Part shown: positions 35,715 to 44,082 of the stretch, piece after piece
How positions within the stretch are numbered: the stretch's first letter is position 1
Layout of the letters: every line of letters begins with the position of its first letter
From: Methanolobus sp.
Lineage (GTDB): Archaea; Halobacteriota; Methanosarcinia; Methanosarcinales; Methanosarcinaceae
Assembly (NCBI GenBank): GCA_030154025.1
Contig: JASKKT010000011.1
Location: 1 to 54,421, forward strand
Length of the DNA stretch: 54,421 nt
Reading direction: 5' to 3'
Program-made: the position numbers and the translations under genes
Notes under the pieces: model-generated
Told to the model about the DNA's origin: nothing
Seen by the model: only the letters and a program-made list of their open reading frames with translations
Databases searched by the model: none

Positions 35715-36853
35715 GCACCGGCCCCCATGAAAGATGACAGGTTTGTCTGGCGGCGGCCGTTTATCTCTATATAGGGCCTTGCCCTTGAGACCACTATGCC
35801 CATGCGCATAAGCTCCTTCTCGGAAGAGATAGGACGGGACTGGATTATCCTGTTAGCACTTACCGGCCCGATACCGGGTACCAGCAGCAGTTCCTCCCTG
35901 CTGGCGGAGTTCACGTTCACCGGGAAGCGCTCGGGATGTGACATCGCGAGCAGGATCTTGGGATCCGTATCCACAAGAAAACCGTTGTCATCGTACACTG
36001 CATCGAAGTCAAAGGCCTTCAGTCCGTAATCCTTGAGAAGATAGGAAGTCTGGTAGAGCCGTATCTCCCTCCACCTAGGAGAAGGCAGCTGGTTCTCAAG
36101 AGGAGTGGACGGGACGGGGTCAAAGCTCATAAAATAAGGTCTTCTCAGCTCATACTCCACCATGAACCTGTCCACCGTCCCGATGATCTCCCTGTCCGGC
36201 TCGTTGAGAGCCCCCACCACAAACTGCGTGTCGTTGGCACCGACTATGCGCCCACCGTATCCGACCTCACGCCTCTTTCTCTTTATCAGGTCCCTTGTCC
36301 ATTGGAGACGCTGGAGCACATCGCTGGTGTAATCGAAATTAGGACATATCTCCGAATAGTTGACCGAACTGGTCGTTTCGGCATTCACACCGAACTTGTT
36401 GGCGTAGTCCGCAATTTCCTCCAGCAGGTACAGAGGGGTTCCCGGCATCACACGCATATGGATGTAACCTGTGAAGCCCTGGCTGCGCAGCAGCCTTGCC
36501 ACCTCAAGCTGCTTCTCAGCAGTCCTTTCAGCATCCCCTATTATCCCGGAGGACAGGAACAGCCCCTCCACTGCATTTCTCCTGTAAAAGGACCAGGTGA
36601 TCCTGACGATCTCCTCTGGTGTAAGGGAGGCGCGTGTGGAGTGGCGTCCACATCTGTTGGGACAATATGTACATTCGCCGGCGCATGCATTTGTGAGAAG
36701 GGTCTTGTACAGCTGTATGCATCGCCCGTCGGGACCGAAGGCATGACACACCGCGCTCTGGTTGCAACTATCATACTTTGTTCCCTCTGAGAGTATCCTC
36801 ATCCTCTCGGTAAGGGTGAAATGATGTTCGCCTGCAACGTGCTGGTTTGTCAT
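35711..36853 (-). CDS. Radical SAM protein with HhH tail (TIGR03916-type)
   Basis: The 380-residue protein has the cluster motif CAGECTYC (C57, C61, C64), followed by PNRCGRHSTR, and three further cysteines before it (C30, C36, C45). The C-terminus carries a helix-hairpin-helix (PVNVNSASREELLLVPGIG, then PVSANRIIQSR). This is the family named putative DNA modification/repair radical SAM protein, found with DUF4130. A longer frame reaches 36934, but a TATA box centred 26 bases before the ATG at 36853, without a Shine-Dalgarno, marks a leaderless start there. The target base or nucleotide is unknown. Confidence 0.87.
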   Translation of the reverse strand: MTNQHVAGEHHFTLTERMRILSEGTKYDSCNQSAVCHAFGPDGRCIQLYKTLLTNACAGECTYCPNRCGRHSTRASLTPEEIVRITWSFYRRNAVEGLFLSSGIIGDAERTAEKQLEVARLLRSQGFTGYIHMRVMPGTPLYLLEEIADYANKFGVNAETTSSVNYSEICPNFDYTSDVLQRLQWTRDLIKRKRREVGYGGRIVGANDTQFVVGALNEPDREIIGTVDRFMVEYELRRPYFMSFDPVPSTPLENQLPSPRWREIRLYQTSYLLKDYGLKAFDFDAVYDDNGFLVDTDPKILLAMSHPERFPVNVNSASREELLLVPGIGPVSANRIIQSRPISSEKELMRMGIVVSRARPYIEINGRRQTNLSSFMGAGA

Positions 36854-36873
36854 TGCATAGTGATGCAGTTCAG

Positions 36874-36884
36874 TAATATATAAG
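36874..36884 (-). promoter_or_regulatory. TATA box of the radical SAM operon
   Basis: CTTATATATTA on the minus strand is centred 26 bases before the ATG at 36853. Nothing like a ribosome site lies between, so transcription and translation should begin at nearly the same base. Confidence 0.65.
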
Positions 36885-37010
36885 CCGGAGCCGTGCAGGG
36901 TGAAAGTATTAGGTGCAAAGAAGAAATGGGCCAACTTGAGGAAAATAAAGAATTAGAAGGCAAGAGCAGCAGCCAGCAACGATGGATGGGCAACTGAGCC
37001 GGATAAGGCT

Positions 37011-37577
37011 TCAGCTCTCCGGGTCTTTGTCCCTGACCTTGACCTTGACCTTAAGGACGCTTACAGGTTCCAGTTTCTTCCACATGACGGTGGAGTTCTT
37101 ATCGAAGGTGAAATTGCTCACGGTCTTGTCCGAGAACTCACCATTGACCTCGTACACGAAGAAGCCTTCCTCACCATTGGTGGAAACAACGTTCTCCTGA
37201 CCGCGTATATTCCTTACCTCAACAACAGCCACCTTTTTGAGTGTCTCAAGCAATGTGGCACCCTTCTCGACCTCAACGGTCTTTGACGGCGCAAACATAT
37301 CAAGGGCATTGAAAAGGTTCCTGTTGTTCAGTTTAAGCACGTGCGTTTTCCCGTAGACCTTTCTCTGGATAAGCGCGGCAGCCTCAAGGATATTGGCATG
37401 TTTTGCCGCCACGGGGACAGATATGTCGAGCTCCCTGGCAAGTTCAGAGATATGCATTTCTCCCTCTGTCAGCTTTTCCAGCATTCTCAGACGGGTCTCG
37501 CTTCCAAGTGCGCTGAACAGTTTCAGGCGGTCCGCATGTTCAGGGTCTTCAATATCGTTGTTATCGGGCATGCTCAT
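37011..37577 (-). CDS. ArsR-type winged-helix regulator
   Basis: The 188-residue protein has an N-terminal ArsR helix-turn-helix (LFSALGSETRLRMLEKL and HISELARELDISVPVAAKHA, about 19-62). A beta-rich C-terminal half of about 110 residues follows, ending in alternating Lys/Val and Asp (VLKVKVKVRDKD), which is not a known sensor domain to me. No metal-binding cysteine pair is visible, so this is unlikely to be an arsenic sensor. Several TATA-like runs (about 37580-37605) stand directly before the ATG at 37577. Confidence 0.82.
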   Translation of the reverse strand: MSMPDNNDIEDPEHADRLKLFSALGSETRLRMLEKLTEGEMHISELARELDISVPVAAKHANILEAAALIQRKVYGKTHVLKLNNRNLFNALDMFAPSKTVEVEKGATLLETLKKVAVVEVRNIRGQENVVSTNGEEGFFVYEVNGEFSDKTVSNFTFDKNSTVMWKKLEPVSVLKVKVKVRDKDPES

Positions 37578-37674
37578 AAATATAAGGGATATATAGACTT
37601 ATATAAATACGTTCCTGATAATGAATACCTAAAAAGACGCTGATGAAGAACAGTGCATCAGGAAAACATCCCGG

Positions 37675-38682
37675 TTATCTTTTCAGATCCCTGCCCATCC
37701 CACTGGCAAGAGCAGCCCTCTGCGTACTGAGTTTGTGATCCGTTGATAGCAGGTCCTGAAGTATGAACTCATGTGTCAGGTAATCGGGCCTGACGTAGTC
37801 GACTATATCGGCGCACCGCTCATGGGTGAAGGGCATATGCTGGTCCATTCTTTCAACTACCTGCATTACCTTGCCCAGGCGGTCGTAGAAGGGGAGCTCA
37901 CCGAAGCCCTCAGGCATATCCATGCCAGAGCAACCACGCATGTATTCGCCTGACAGGCTGCAGTGAAAGTGCATTCCCTCTATGCGGTCGATCATATCAT
38001 CAGAGTGCCTGGAGAGAACCTCCAGCACAGTATCCACTGCGTCCTCCTCCCTGTTGCACTGCATGGTGGCAGCCATCAGATGCCCGACATCAAGCACGAA
38101 GGCCCAGTTATCGAAATCAAGGAGCTCTGTAAAGTAAGTTACAGCCTCCGGGTCCAGGAAAGTAAGTCCCGGCCACCAGAGATTCTCAAAGAAGAGGCGC
38201 ACGGGAGGCTCATCATTGGGAAAGGATCTCACGGACTCGTTAAGGAAGTCCGCTGTAGTAGCCATGACATCCCTGTCCGTGCAGTTGAAGGAACGGGTGA
38301 ATACATGCTCAAGCTCCACATAGGCAACATGGAAAACACCATATGAAGCTCCCAGGGAATGCGCATTTTCCATAGCCCTGCTGAAGTTCCCGATCACTTC
38401 ATCGCGGCTGAGACCGCCGAGGAGATATATTTTCTCGAAATCATCGATCCCGCAGGAGAAGGCCTTATCATCCACCCACGCCCTGTGGCGCCCCATCCAG
38501 TAAGGCAGGTGAGTACCCTGTATGAGTCGGGAGGGAATTCCTTCCGTAATAGTTGACTGGTCAACGTACAACTCTAACCCGTCAAGCTGGTGCCTTGTCA
38601 GGAAATTCTCGACCTTGCCCCAGTCAGAATCAAACATGTCCAGCTCGACCGCGTATGTCGAGAGATTCATAAGTTCCTTCAT
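37675..38682 (-). CDS. TIM-barrel protein of the sugar isomerase/AP-endonuclease-like superfamily
   Basis: The 335-residue protein has the look of an Xylose isomerase-like barrel: an early FLTRHQLDGLELYVDQ strand, VRLFFENLWWPG carrying the typical Glu-Asn, WAFVLDVGHLMAA with Asp and His, and IEGMHFHCSL with further His, all candidate metal ligands. The substrate is unknown. The ATG at 38682 follows GAGGG and overlaps the cbiZ stop as ATGA, so it is coupled to cbiZ. That link hints at a role in cobamide or nucleoside loop metabolism, but this is inference. Confidence 0.7.
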   Translation of the reverse strand: MKELMNLSTYAVELDMFDSDWGKVENFLTRHQLDGLELYVDQSTITEGIPSRLIQGTHLPYWMGRHRAWVDDKAFSCGIDDFEKIYLLGGLSRDEVIGNFSRAMENAHSLGASYGVFHVAYVELEHVFTRSFNCTDRDVMATTADFLNESVRSFPNDEPPVRLFFENLWWPGLTFLDPEAVTYFTELLDFDNWAFVLDVGHLMAATMQCNREEDAVDTVLEVLSRHSDDMIDRIEGMHFHCSLSGEYMRGCSGMDMPEGFGELPFYDRLGKVMQVVERMDQHMPFTHERCADIVDYVRPDYLTHEFILQDLLSTDHKLSTQRAALASGMGRDLKR

Positions 38683-39902
38683 GTTGGACCCTCTTCTTTG
38701 GCCCCAGGCCCGCGGATCTGCCCGTGCACTCCCCGGCATTTACAGTTCTTGATGATCCATGCAGTTATCCTTAACCAGTTGTCGATTATGCAATCCTTCT
38801 CGTCAAGGAGGCGGTCCAAGGGAACTTCGTCAGTGCATCCCAGCATGTCCGGCAGGCCTTTCATGATAGATATTGCAGCCTTCCTCCCTGCTGTTTCAGG
38901 CTGCAGGCCCCAGAAGATCTCATCCATTATATGCAAGACAGCAGACGTACTTCCAACAAGGGACGGGGTTCTTGACACTTCCCGCAGGGCCTTCAGGAAA
39001 TCCGTTCTGTGGTTGCTGCCCTCCAGCTTTGATGCCGTTTTCCAGTACATGGCCTCATCCACGCCGAACCTCTCGAGGCGCAGCAGCATATCTCTCTGGG
39101 ACAGGGGCGTTATTCTTGACTCCAGTTCCAGCGCCCTTGTGGTGGCCTCAAGCACGCACAGGCCTATCATCTCCCCCAGCTTGGAGTGCTTTCCTGCATC
39201 CGTCAGGCAGTGGGGACTCGTCCTGTCGGCTATCACGGCACTCATGTCAGTACCCGACCCTGTAGCAATACCCTGTGAATATCGGCTTGGGGTCATAAGC
39301 TGCTGCAGGGCTGCGGCTTTTGCCTCGCTTGCTGTCACAAGGGCCCTGGCCATGGTATGTGGAGGCAGGTTTGCGCCTACCAGCAGTATAGTGTTAATGG
39401 TGCCCGGGATGAACAGGAATTTCCCGTCCTCCTCATAATAGGAGGCAGGATCGCCTACCCTTCCACCATTGCCATCGATCCCCGCAGTAACGAGCGCAGT
39501 GACCTCGGTTCCCCTGAACGAGCGCATGGCTATTGCGGCATTCTCTATGCAGGCTGCGGTCAGCAGTCCCGAGGACCTTTGCGGGTCAAGCCCGAGCCTG
39601 CGGGAAACTATCTCCAGGTACGCAGGAATGCTGCCGCCCTCAAGCTCCTTTGCAGAGTGCTTGTCCCGGGACACGTGATGATTGAAAACTGCCTGAAGGT
39701 CTTCCCTGTATCCGCCCCCCACCCATGAAGTAGTGAGGGTGCTCCTGCCCGGGGGCAGCGTAACGACAAGGGAATCCTCACACCTGCACACTCTCTCTCC
39801 GGAGGACGTTTCCAGCAGTATGACAGCACCTTCGTGGGCAGGAAGCACAGGATCTTCCGGACGGCTATCTGCACTGCACACGGTATCCTCATATTTTACC
39901 AT
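38679..39902 (-). CDS. cbiZ: Adenosylcobinamide amidohydrolase with C-terminal extension
   Basis: CbiZ cleaves the aminopropanol side chain of adenosylcobinamide to give adenosylcobyric acid, so archaea can salvage cobinamide or remodel cobamides. Residues up to about 255 carry the family: TTSWVGGGYREDLQAVFNHH, PGTINTILLVGANLPPH and YSQGIATGSGTDMSAVIAD. The protein is 407 residues, well beyond the core. The last 150 are helical and unassigned (LSQRDMLLRLERFGV and DEIFWGLQPETAGRKAA). A fusion to alpha-ribazole phosphatase (CbiS) is known elsewhere, but I do not see that domain's motifs. ATG at 39902 follows GAAGGCGATC. Confidence 0.88.
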   Translation of the reverse strand: MVKYEDTVCSADSRPEDPVLPAHEGAVILLETSSGERVCRCEDSLVVTLPPGRSTLTTSWVGGGYREDLQAVFNHHVSRDKHSAKELEGGSIPAYLEIVSRRLGLDPQRSSGLLTAACIENAAIAMRSFRGTEVTALVTAGIDGNGGRVGDPASYYEEDGKFLFIPGTINTILLVGANLPPHTMARALVTASEAKAAALQQLMTPSRYSQGIATGSGTDMSAVIADRTSPHCLTDAGKHSKLGEMIGLCVLEATTRALELESRITPLSQRDMLLRLERFGVDEAMYWKTASKLEGSNHRTDFLKALREVSRTPSLVGSTSAVLHIMDEIFWGLQPETAGRKAAISIMKGLPDMLGCTDEVPLDRLLDEKDCIIDNWLRITAWIIKNCKCRGVHGQIRGPGAKEEGPT

Positions 39903-40011
39903 AAGATCGCCTTCATTTTACTACAGCAACATTCCATTAAACCCAACTTGTCCATTCAGAGCATCTCCATACCTGTGGTTTATGCAGGCAGCGGCTTTAG
40001 TTGCTGGGAAT

Positions 40012-40067
40012 ATCAAGTCTTTATGTACTGGTCAAGTGAAACTACATAGGTATTATCAGGACTTGAT
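40012..40067 (-). promoter_or_regulatory. Nested inverted repeats between MATE gene and cbiZ
   Basis: ATCAAGTC (40012-40019) and GACTTGAT (40060-40067) are perfect inverted copies. Inside them TATGTA (40022-40027) and TACATA (40043-40048) form a second pair. On the minus strand the stem is followed by a T-tract (40073-40077). It may terminate transcription towards the MATE-cbiZ gap or be an RNA element of the cbiZ leader. Confidence 0.4.
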
Positions 40068-40130
40068 TAAATAGGTTTTTAAGAGGTACAGGATCTCAGG
40101 GACGGGCGTAAAGACCCTCTCACAAGGAAT

Positions 40131-41531
40131 TCATGCAGCCTCTGCAACTGCAAAAGCTGCTTCCTTCCTGAGCAGCGACCCCACATGCATCCTTGCCCAG
40201 GTGAAGATGAAAAATGACCCGAGGATGTTGCCGACCACAATCCCCCACCATATACCTGCAAGTCCATGGCCCAGGTATATTGCAAAGAAGGCTGCAAAGA
40301 CAGGCACGAATATGAGGGCACGCAGGATAGTTGCAATAAGAGCGTTGACACCCTTGCCTATTCCCTGGAAGAGCGACGAGGAGAGCATGCCCAGCGACAC
40401 CATGGGATAGAACAGGCATATGATCCGCAGGAACATTACCAGATCTCCGGTTATATGGGAGGCGCTCTCCGACATGGTGAAAACGTAGGCTATCTGGGGA
40501 GCCAGGATAAAGGTCAGGGCAGCTATGGCTGTCTCCACCAGAAGGGAAATCTTTGTGGCATAGATATGAGAAGAGGACAGCTTCCCGTAGGAGCCCTCCC
40601 CAGACGTGAACCCGCTCATGGTGACAACGGCAGTCGAAATACCCATTAGCGGGGAGATCGCGATGGTAGCTACCCGCCAGCCCACGGTATATACGGCAAC
40701 CCCGTCCGTGTTGCTGACAGATATTATGATAAGGTTCATGATAAGCATCATAAGCGCCATGGAGGACTGCTGTACCGATGCAGGCAGGCCCACCCTGAAT
40801 ATATCCTTCAGGATGCCCCTGTCAAAGCTGAAGTCCCTGAAATCAAAGGAAATATACGTATCCTTCCTGAAAAAGAGCCAGTTTGCCATCAGGAAGGCAG
40901 TCACGGCAAGGGATATCACCGTTGCCCATGCAGCACCTGCCACGCCCATGTCAAAGGTGTATATCAGGATAGGATCCAGTATGATATTGAGTACCGAGCC
41001 GAGGATCATGGCATGCATGGCGCGCCTGGTGTCACCCTCGCTACGGAGGATGGCATTTGCCACGTTTGGGAAAAATATGAACAGAGTACCTGCAAAGATG
41101 ACCTTCCCGTAGGAAGCTGCCATGTCCAGAGTATCCCCCGCACCGATGGCACCCAGGATACTCTCTGCAAAGAAGAACAACGGTACAGAGAACAGCAGTG
41201 ATAGTACAAGCATCAGTATCATGGTGTGCACTGCCACGTTATCAGCTCCCTGCTTGTCCCTGGCACCTAGCCTGCGGGATATGGCCGAACCTCCGCCGAC
41301 ACCAAGACCTGTGGAGAGTGCTATGGAAGCAAAGAAGAAAGGGAACACAAAACCCACTGCTGCAAGTGCATCGGAACCAAGCCCCGATACCCAGAATGTA
41401 TCCACGAGGTTATATATCGTCTGGATGGACATGGCAAACATCATGGGCAGGCCCAGCTTGAGGATAGCCTTCTTTGGGTCACCTGCCAGTGTCCGCATCC
41501 CGGAACTGCCTTCTGCGTTGTCATTTTTCAT
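40131..41531 (-). CDS. MATE-family multidrug/metabolite exporter
   Basis: The 466-residue protein has twelve hydrophobic segments and the MATE N-terminal pattern (KAILKLGLPMMFAMSIQTIYN, then LVDTFWVSGLGSDALAAVGFVFP). Members export drugs or metabolites in exchange for Na+ or H+. The ATG at 41531 overlaps the MarR gene stop as ATGA, so the regulator and exporter are translated together. This suggests the exporter is induced when the regulator senses its substrate. Confidence 0.9.
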   Translation of the reverse strand: MKNDNAEGSSGMRTLAGDPKKAILKLGLPMMFAMSIQTIYNLVDTFWVSGLGSDALAAVGFVFPFFFASIALSTGLGVGGGSAISRRLGARDKQGADNVAVHTMILMLVLSLLFSVPLFFFAESILGAIGAGDTLDMAASYGKVIFAGTLFIFFPNVANAILRSEGDTRRAMHAMILGSVLNIILDPILIYTFDMGVAGAAWATVISLAVTAFLMANWLFFRKDTYISFDFRDFSFDRGILKDIFRVGLPASVQQSSMALMMLIMNLIIISVSNTDGVAVYTVGWRVATIAISPLMGISTAVVTMSGFTSGEGSYGKLSSSHIYATKISLLVETAIAALTFILAPQIAYVFTMSESASHITGDLVMFLRIICLFYPMVSLGMLSSSLFQGIGKGVNALIATILRALIFVPVFAAFFAIYLGHGLAGIWWGIVVGNILGSFFIFTWARMHVGSLLRKEAAFAVAEAA

Positions 41532-42064
41532 TTCTGGGCCTTCCTGAGATCGTTCTCGTGTGCAATATTGCCTGTGGCACGCCTTATCATCCGGATGAAA
41601 AGCTCCTTTTCCCCTGCACTGAAACCATCGAACACGATATCGTTAATGGTGGATGACATCTGCCTGATAACCGGCCCCAGGTGCCTTCCTTTATCAGTCA
41701 GGCATATGCGATAGGCACGCCTGTCCTGGGGATCGGGCTTCCTGAGCACATACCCGCCCTCTTCCAGCTTATTGATGGACCTGGTACCTGTAGCCCTGTC
41801 GCAGTTCAGATCCCGTATCAGTATTTCCTGGCTGATGCCATCATGATGGAGCAGGCGCATAAGGAAAGGGAACTGTCCGCTTCCTATGCCGTAAGGCTCC
41901 AGCTCCCTGGCTATGAAAGTATGGATCTCCCTGGAGAACAGGAATGCATCCCTTCCTATTGACTGGTGGCCTCCTGACTTGAGACACTTCGCGCTTTCAG
42001 GTAAAGAACTCAGATTACCCCTCTTTTTATTGCCATTGCAACAATTGCATACGCAACTATACAT
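41528..42064 (-). CDS. MarR-family regulator of the MATE exporter, start uncertain
   Basis: The winged-helix core SQEILIRDLNCDRATGTRSI, followed by NKLEEGGYVLRKPDPQDRRAY, identifies a MarR repressor. With the only canonical start, ATG 42064, the protein has 178 residues and an odd cysteine-rich beginning (MYSCVCNCCNG). That ATG overlaps a TATATA element at 42062-42075 that should start transcription near 42041. A GAGGGG ribosome site (42023-42018) lies four bases before CTG at 42013, which would give a 161-residue protein with a normal MarR N-terminus. I give the ATG as the formal start and favour the CTG as the real one. Confidence 0.82.
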   Translation of the reverse strand: MYSCVCNCCNGNKKRGNLSSLPESAKCLKSGGHQSIGRDAFLFSREIHTFIARELEPYGIGSGQFPFLMRLLHHDGISQEILIRDLNCDRATGTRSINKLEEGGYVLRKPDPQDRRAYRICLTDKGRHLGPVIRQMSSTINDIVFDGFSAGEKELFIRMIRRATGNIAHENDLRKAQK

Positions 42065-42085
42065 ATATAAAAAAAGCGCTGAGGG

Positions 42086-43000
42086 TCAGTCAACGAATAA
42101 TTCGACTCCCATCAGTTCCAGGAAGATTTCTTCCAGCGAAGGCACGATGGTGCGCATCTCGACGATATCCCCGCCTTTGGATGCGACCCACTTGGTGGTA
42201 TTATTGATAACGTTAATGTCATTGGTGATGATAACATAGTCATCGCCCGCCTTCTTCAGTTCTGCAAGATCGTAGTCCTCGACACTGTCCACCCTGAACT
42301 CCAGCCTGTACTGTATCTTCCCGAACTCCTCGCGGATGCGGGCTGCCGTACCAAAGGTGACCATCCTGCCATTCTTCAGTATCAGGATATTGTCGCACAG
42401 GCTTTCTACCTGGTAGAGGTTGTGGGCGCTGAAGATGACAGTCTTGCCTGCTTCCCTGAGGGAACGCACGTAATCCGTGATATAACGTGAGGTCATAGGA
42501 TCGAGGCCTGAGGCAGGCTCATCGAAGATAAGGATATCAGGATCATTGATCAGCGAGCGGGCTATTGCGACCTTGCGTTTCATGCCTTTTGAGAGGTCAC
42601 CTATCTTCTTGCCGCCGGCATTGAGAGAAAGATCGAAGAGCAGATCATTGATCCTCTTCCGGGCTACATCCTTGCCGACGCCATACAGCTCAGCGAAGAA
42701 CATAAGGTAGTCATCAACTTCCATGCCTTCGTACAGGGGTGACTCTTCAGGAAGGAATCCCAGGAAGGATTTGATCCTGACAGCATCCCTGCCAATATCC
42801 AGCCCCTTCATTGTGATGGTACCCCTGCTTGGCCTGACAAGGCCGCTGAGCATCTTCAATGTAGTTGTCTTCCCTGCACCATTGGGACCTACTATACCGA
42901 ATATCTCTCCCTTTCCGATGGAGAAGCTCAGGCTCTCGACCGCAACGAAATCCCCGTACTCTTTCCTGAGTCCTTCCACTGTAATGATCTTCTGTTCCAC
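42086..43000 (-). CDS. ABC transporter ATPase, ABC-2 exporter type
   Basis: The 304-residue protein has Walker A GPNGAGKT (38-45), signature LSKGMKRK, Walker B ILIFDEPASGLDP and a C-terminal extension of about 80 residues typical for drug/Na+-type exporters (CcmA group). It probably pairs with the ABC-2 permeases at 44083 and 45884, which lack their own ATPase. The open frame runs to 43084, but a TATA box centred 25 bases before GTG at 43000 and no Shine-Dalgarno mark a leaderless GTG start, which also fits homolog beginnings. MscS lies upstream on the same strand. Confidence 0.88.
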   Translation of the reverse strand: MEQKIITVEGLRKEYGDFVAVESLSFSIGKGEIFGIVGPNGAGKTTTLKMLSGLVRPSRGTITMKGLDIGRDAVRIKSFLGFLPEESPLYEGMEVDDYLMFFAELYGVGKDVARKRINDLLFDLSLNAGGKKIGDLSKGMKRKVAIARSLINDPDILIFDEPASGLDPMTSRYITDYVRSLREAGKTVIFSAHNLYQVESLCDNILILKNGRMVTFGTAARIREEFGKIQYRLEFRVDSVEDYDLAELKKAGDDYVIITNDINVINNTTKWVASKGGDIVEMRTIVPSLEEIFLELMGVELFVD

Positions 43001-43020
43001 AGAAAGAGAATATACTTCAC

Positions 43021-43029
43021 TATATATAA
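43021..43029 (-). promoter_or_regulatory. TATA box of the ABC ATPase gene
   Basis: The minus strand reads TTATATATA centred 25 bases before the GTG start at 43000. This sets a leaderless start and rules out the longer frame up to 43084, because that start would lie upstream of the promoter. Confidence 0.6.
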
Positions 43030-43065
43030 GCAATGTTATAAAAATAGAAATGCACAAAAATGAAA

Positions 43066-43086
43066 GCACGGTTGCGCGTTGCAACC
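43066..43086 (-). terminator. Hairpin terminator after the MscS gene
   Basis: GGTTGC (43070-43075) and GCAACC (43081-43086) enclose a five-base loop. On the minus strand TTTCATTTTT follows, 34 bases past the MscS stop codon. Confidence 0.55.
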
Positions 43087-43119
43087 GCCGGGACTGCTAC
43101 AGGACAAGTCCTGTTGCCC

Positions 43120-43950
43120 TTATTGCTGCTTTGCATGTTCCTTGATATACACGTCCATCTGCGGGAACGGAATGCTTATACCTTCCCTGTTGAAAGCATC
43201 GTGGATGCCTCTTGTCAGGTCGTTCTTGACAGGCCAGAAATCAGAGGTGTTTACCCACGCGCGCAGCTGCAGATTTACAGACGAGTCCGCAAGCTCGGTG
43301 GTGATCACTGCGGAGGAGGGTGTTTCGAGCACTTTCGGGTGCCCCTTTATCAGCTCAAGGGCAACATTGACCGCCCTGCCGATATCCGTGCCGTAGCTCA
43401 CGCCAACGTCAACACTTACCCTGCGGGTTGGCATGCGGGTGATGTTTACGATAGGGCTTCCCCACACAAGCTTGTTGGGTATGGTAATGAACTGGTTATC
43501 AGGAGTGAGGATCTCGGTAGCCATGATACCTACGGCATGCACAGTACCCGAGAAGCCATTGATGGTGACAAATTCTCCCTTGTCCATGGGTCTCAGTGAT
43601 GCTATCCACACACCTGCAGCCACATTGTTCAGGGAATCCTGCATACCAAAACCAAGTATCAGTCCTATGATTGCCGAGAGACCGACCACTACGGCACTTA
43701 TATCGATCCCCAGTGCGCTTACAAAGACAAGCAGCACCGCCACATAGAGCAGGGCGCGCATGAACCTTACAAGGAACTCTGCAACAAGCTCCGGAAGCTT
43801 TGTTCTCCTCAGTCCCTTCCGGAAGATCCCGGAAAGGATGCCTGCAACGACAATCCCAAGGACAAGGACAATGAGAGCGAAGATCAGTTTCGAAACGGAC
43901 AGGTCCGTGTAGGGAATAGATTGGGATAAAAGAATGGGAAGATCTACCAT
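43120..43950 (-). CDS. MscS-family mechanosensitive channel
   Basis: The 276-residue protein has three N-terminal membrane helices. The third is the pore-lining type: AVVVGLSAIIGLILGFGMQD, followed by SLNNVAAGVWIASLRPMDKG and the cytoplasmic vestibule with FVTINGFSGTVHAVG. It would release solutes on osmotic downshock, matching the osmolyte-making ablAB genes in this genome. The ATG at 43950 has an AGGAG site. It is divergent from the permease operon with a 132-base shared promoter region. Confidence 0.92.
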   Translation of the reverse strand: MVDLPILLSQSIPYTDLSVSKLIFALIVLVLGIVVAGILSGIFRKGLRRTKLPELVAEFLVRFMRALLYVAVLLVFVSALGIDISAVVVGLSAIIGLILGFGMQDSLNNVAAGVWIASLRPMDKGEFVTINGFSGTVHAVGIMATEILTPDNQFITIPNKLVWGSPIVNITRMPTRRVSVDVGVSYGTDIGRAVNVALELIKGHPKVLETPSSAVITTELADSSVNLQLRAWVNTSDFWPVKNDLTRGIHDAFNREGISIPFPQMDVYIKEHAKQQ

Positions 43951-44052
43951 TTTTACAGCTCCTGAACATCCTCCGGAAAAGGATATCCAATTTTCAGTTA
44001 CTCCCCATATAATATAAGAATGACCAATAGGAGCAAAATAACTGCATACATA

Positions 44053-44064
44053 TTAATATAATAA
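44053..44064 (+). promoter_or_regulatory. TATA box of the permease operon
   Basis: TTAATATAATAA is centred 25 bases before the ATG at 44083, with no Shine-Dalgarno between them, as in the other leaderless genes here. Confidence 0.6.
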
Positions 44065-44082
44065 CCTGCTTAATAAAATCTG

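Noticed and set aside
38590-39438. 282-codon open frame antisense to cbiZ
   Set aside because: Serine/proline-rich composition typical of an antisense shadow; cbiZ motifs on the other strand are clear.
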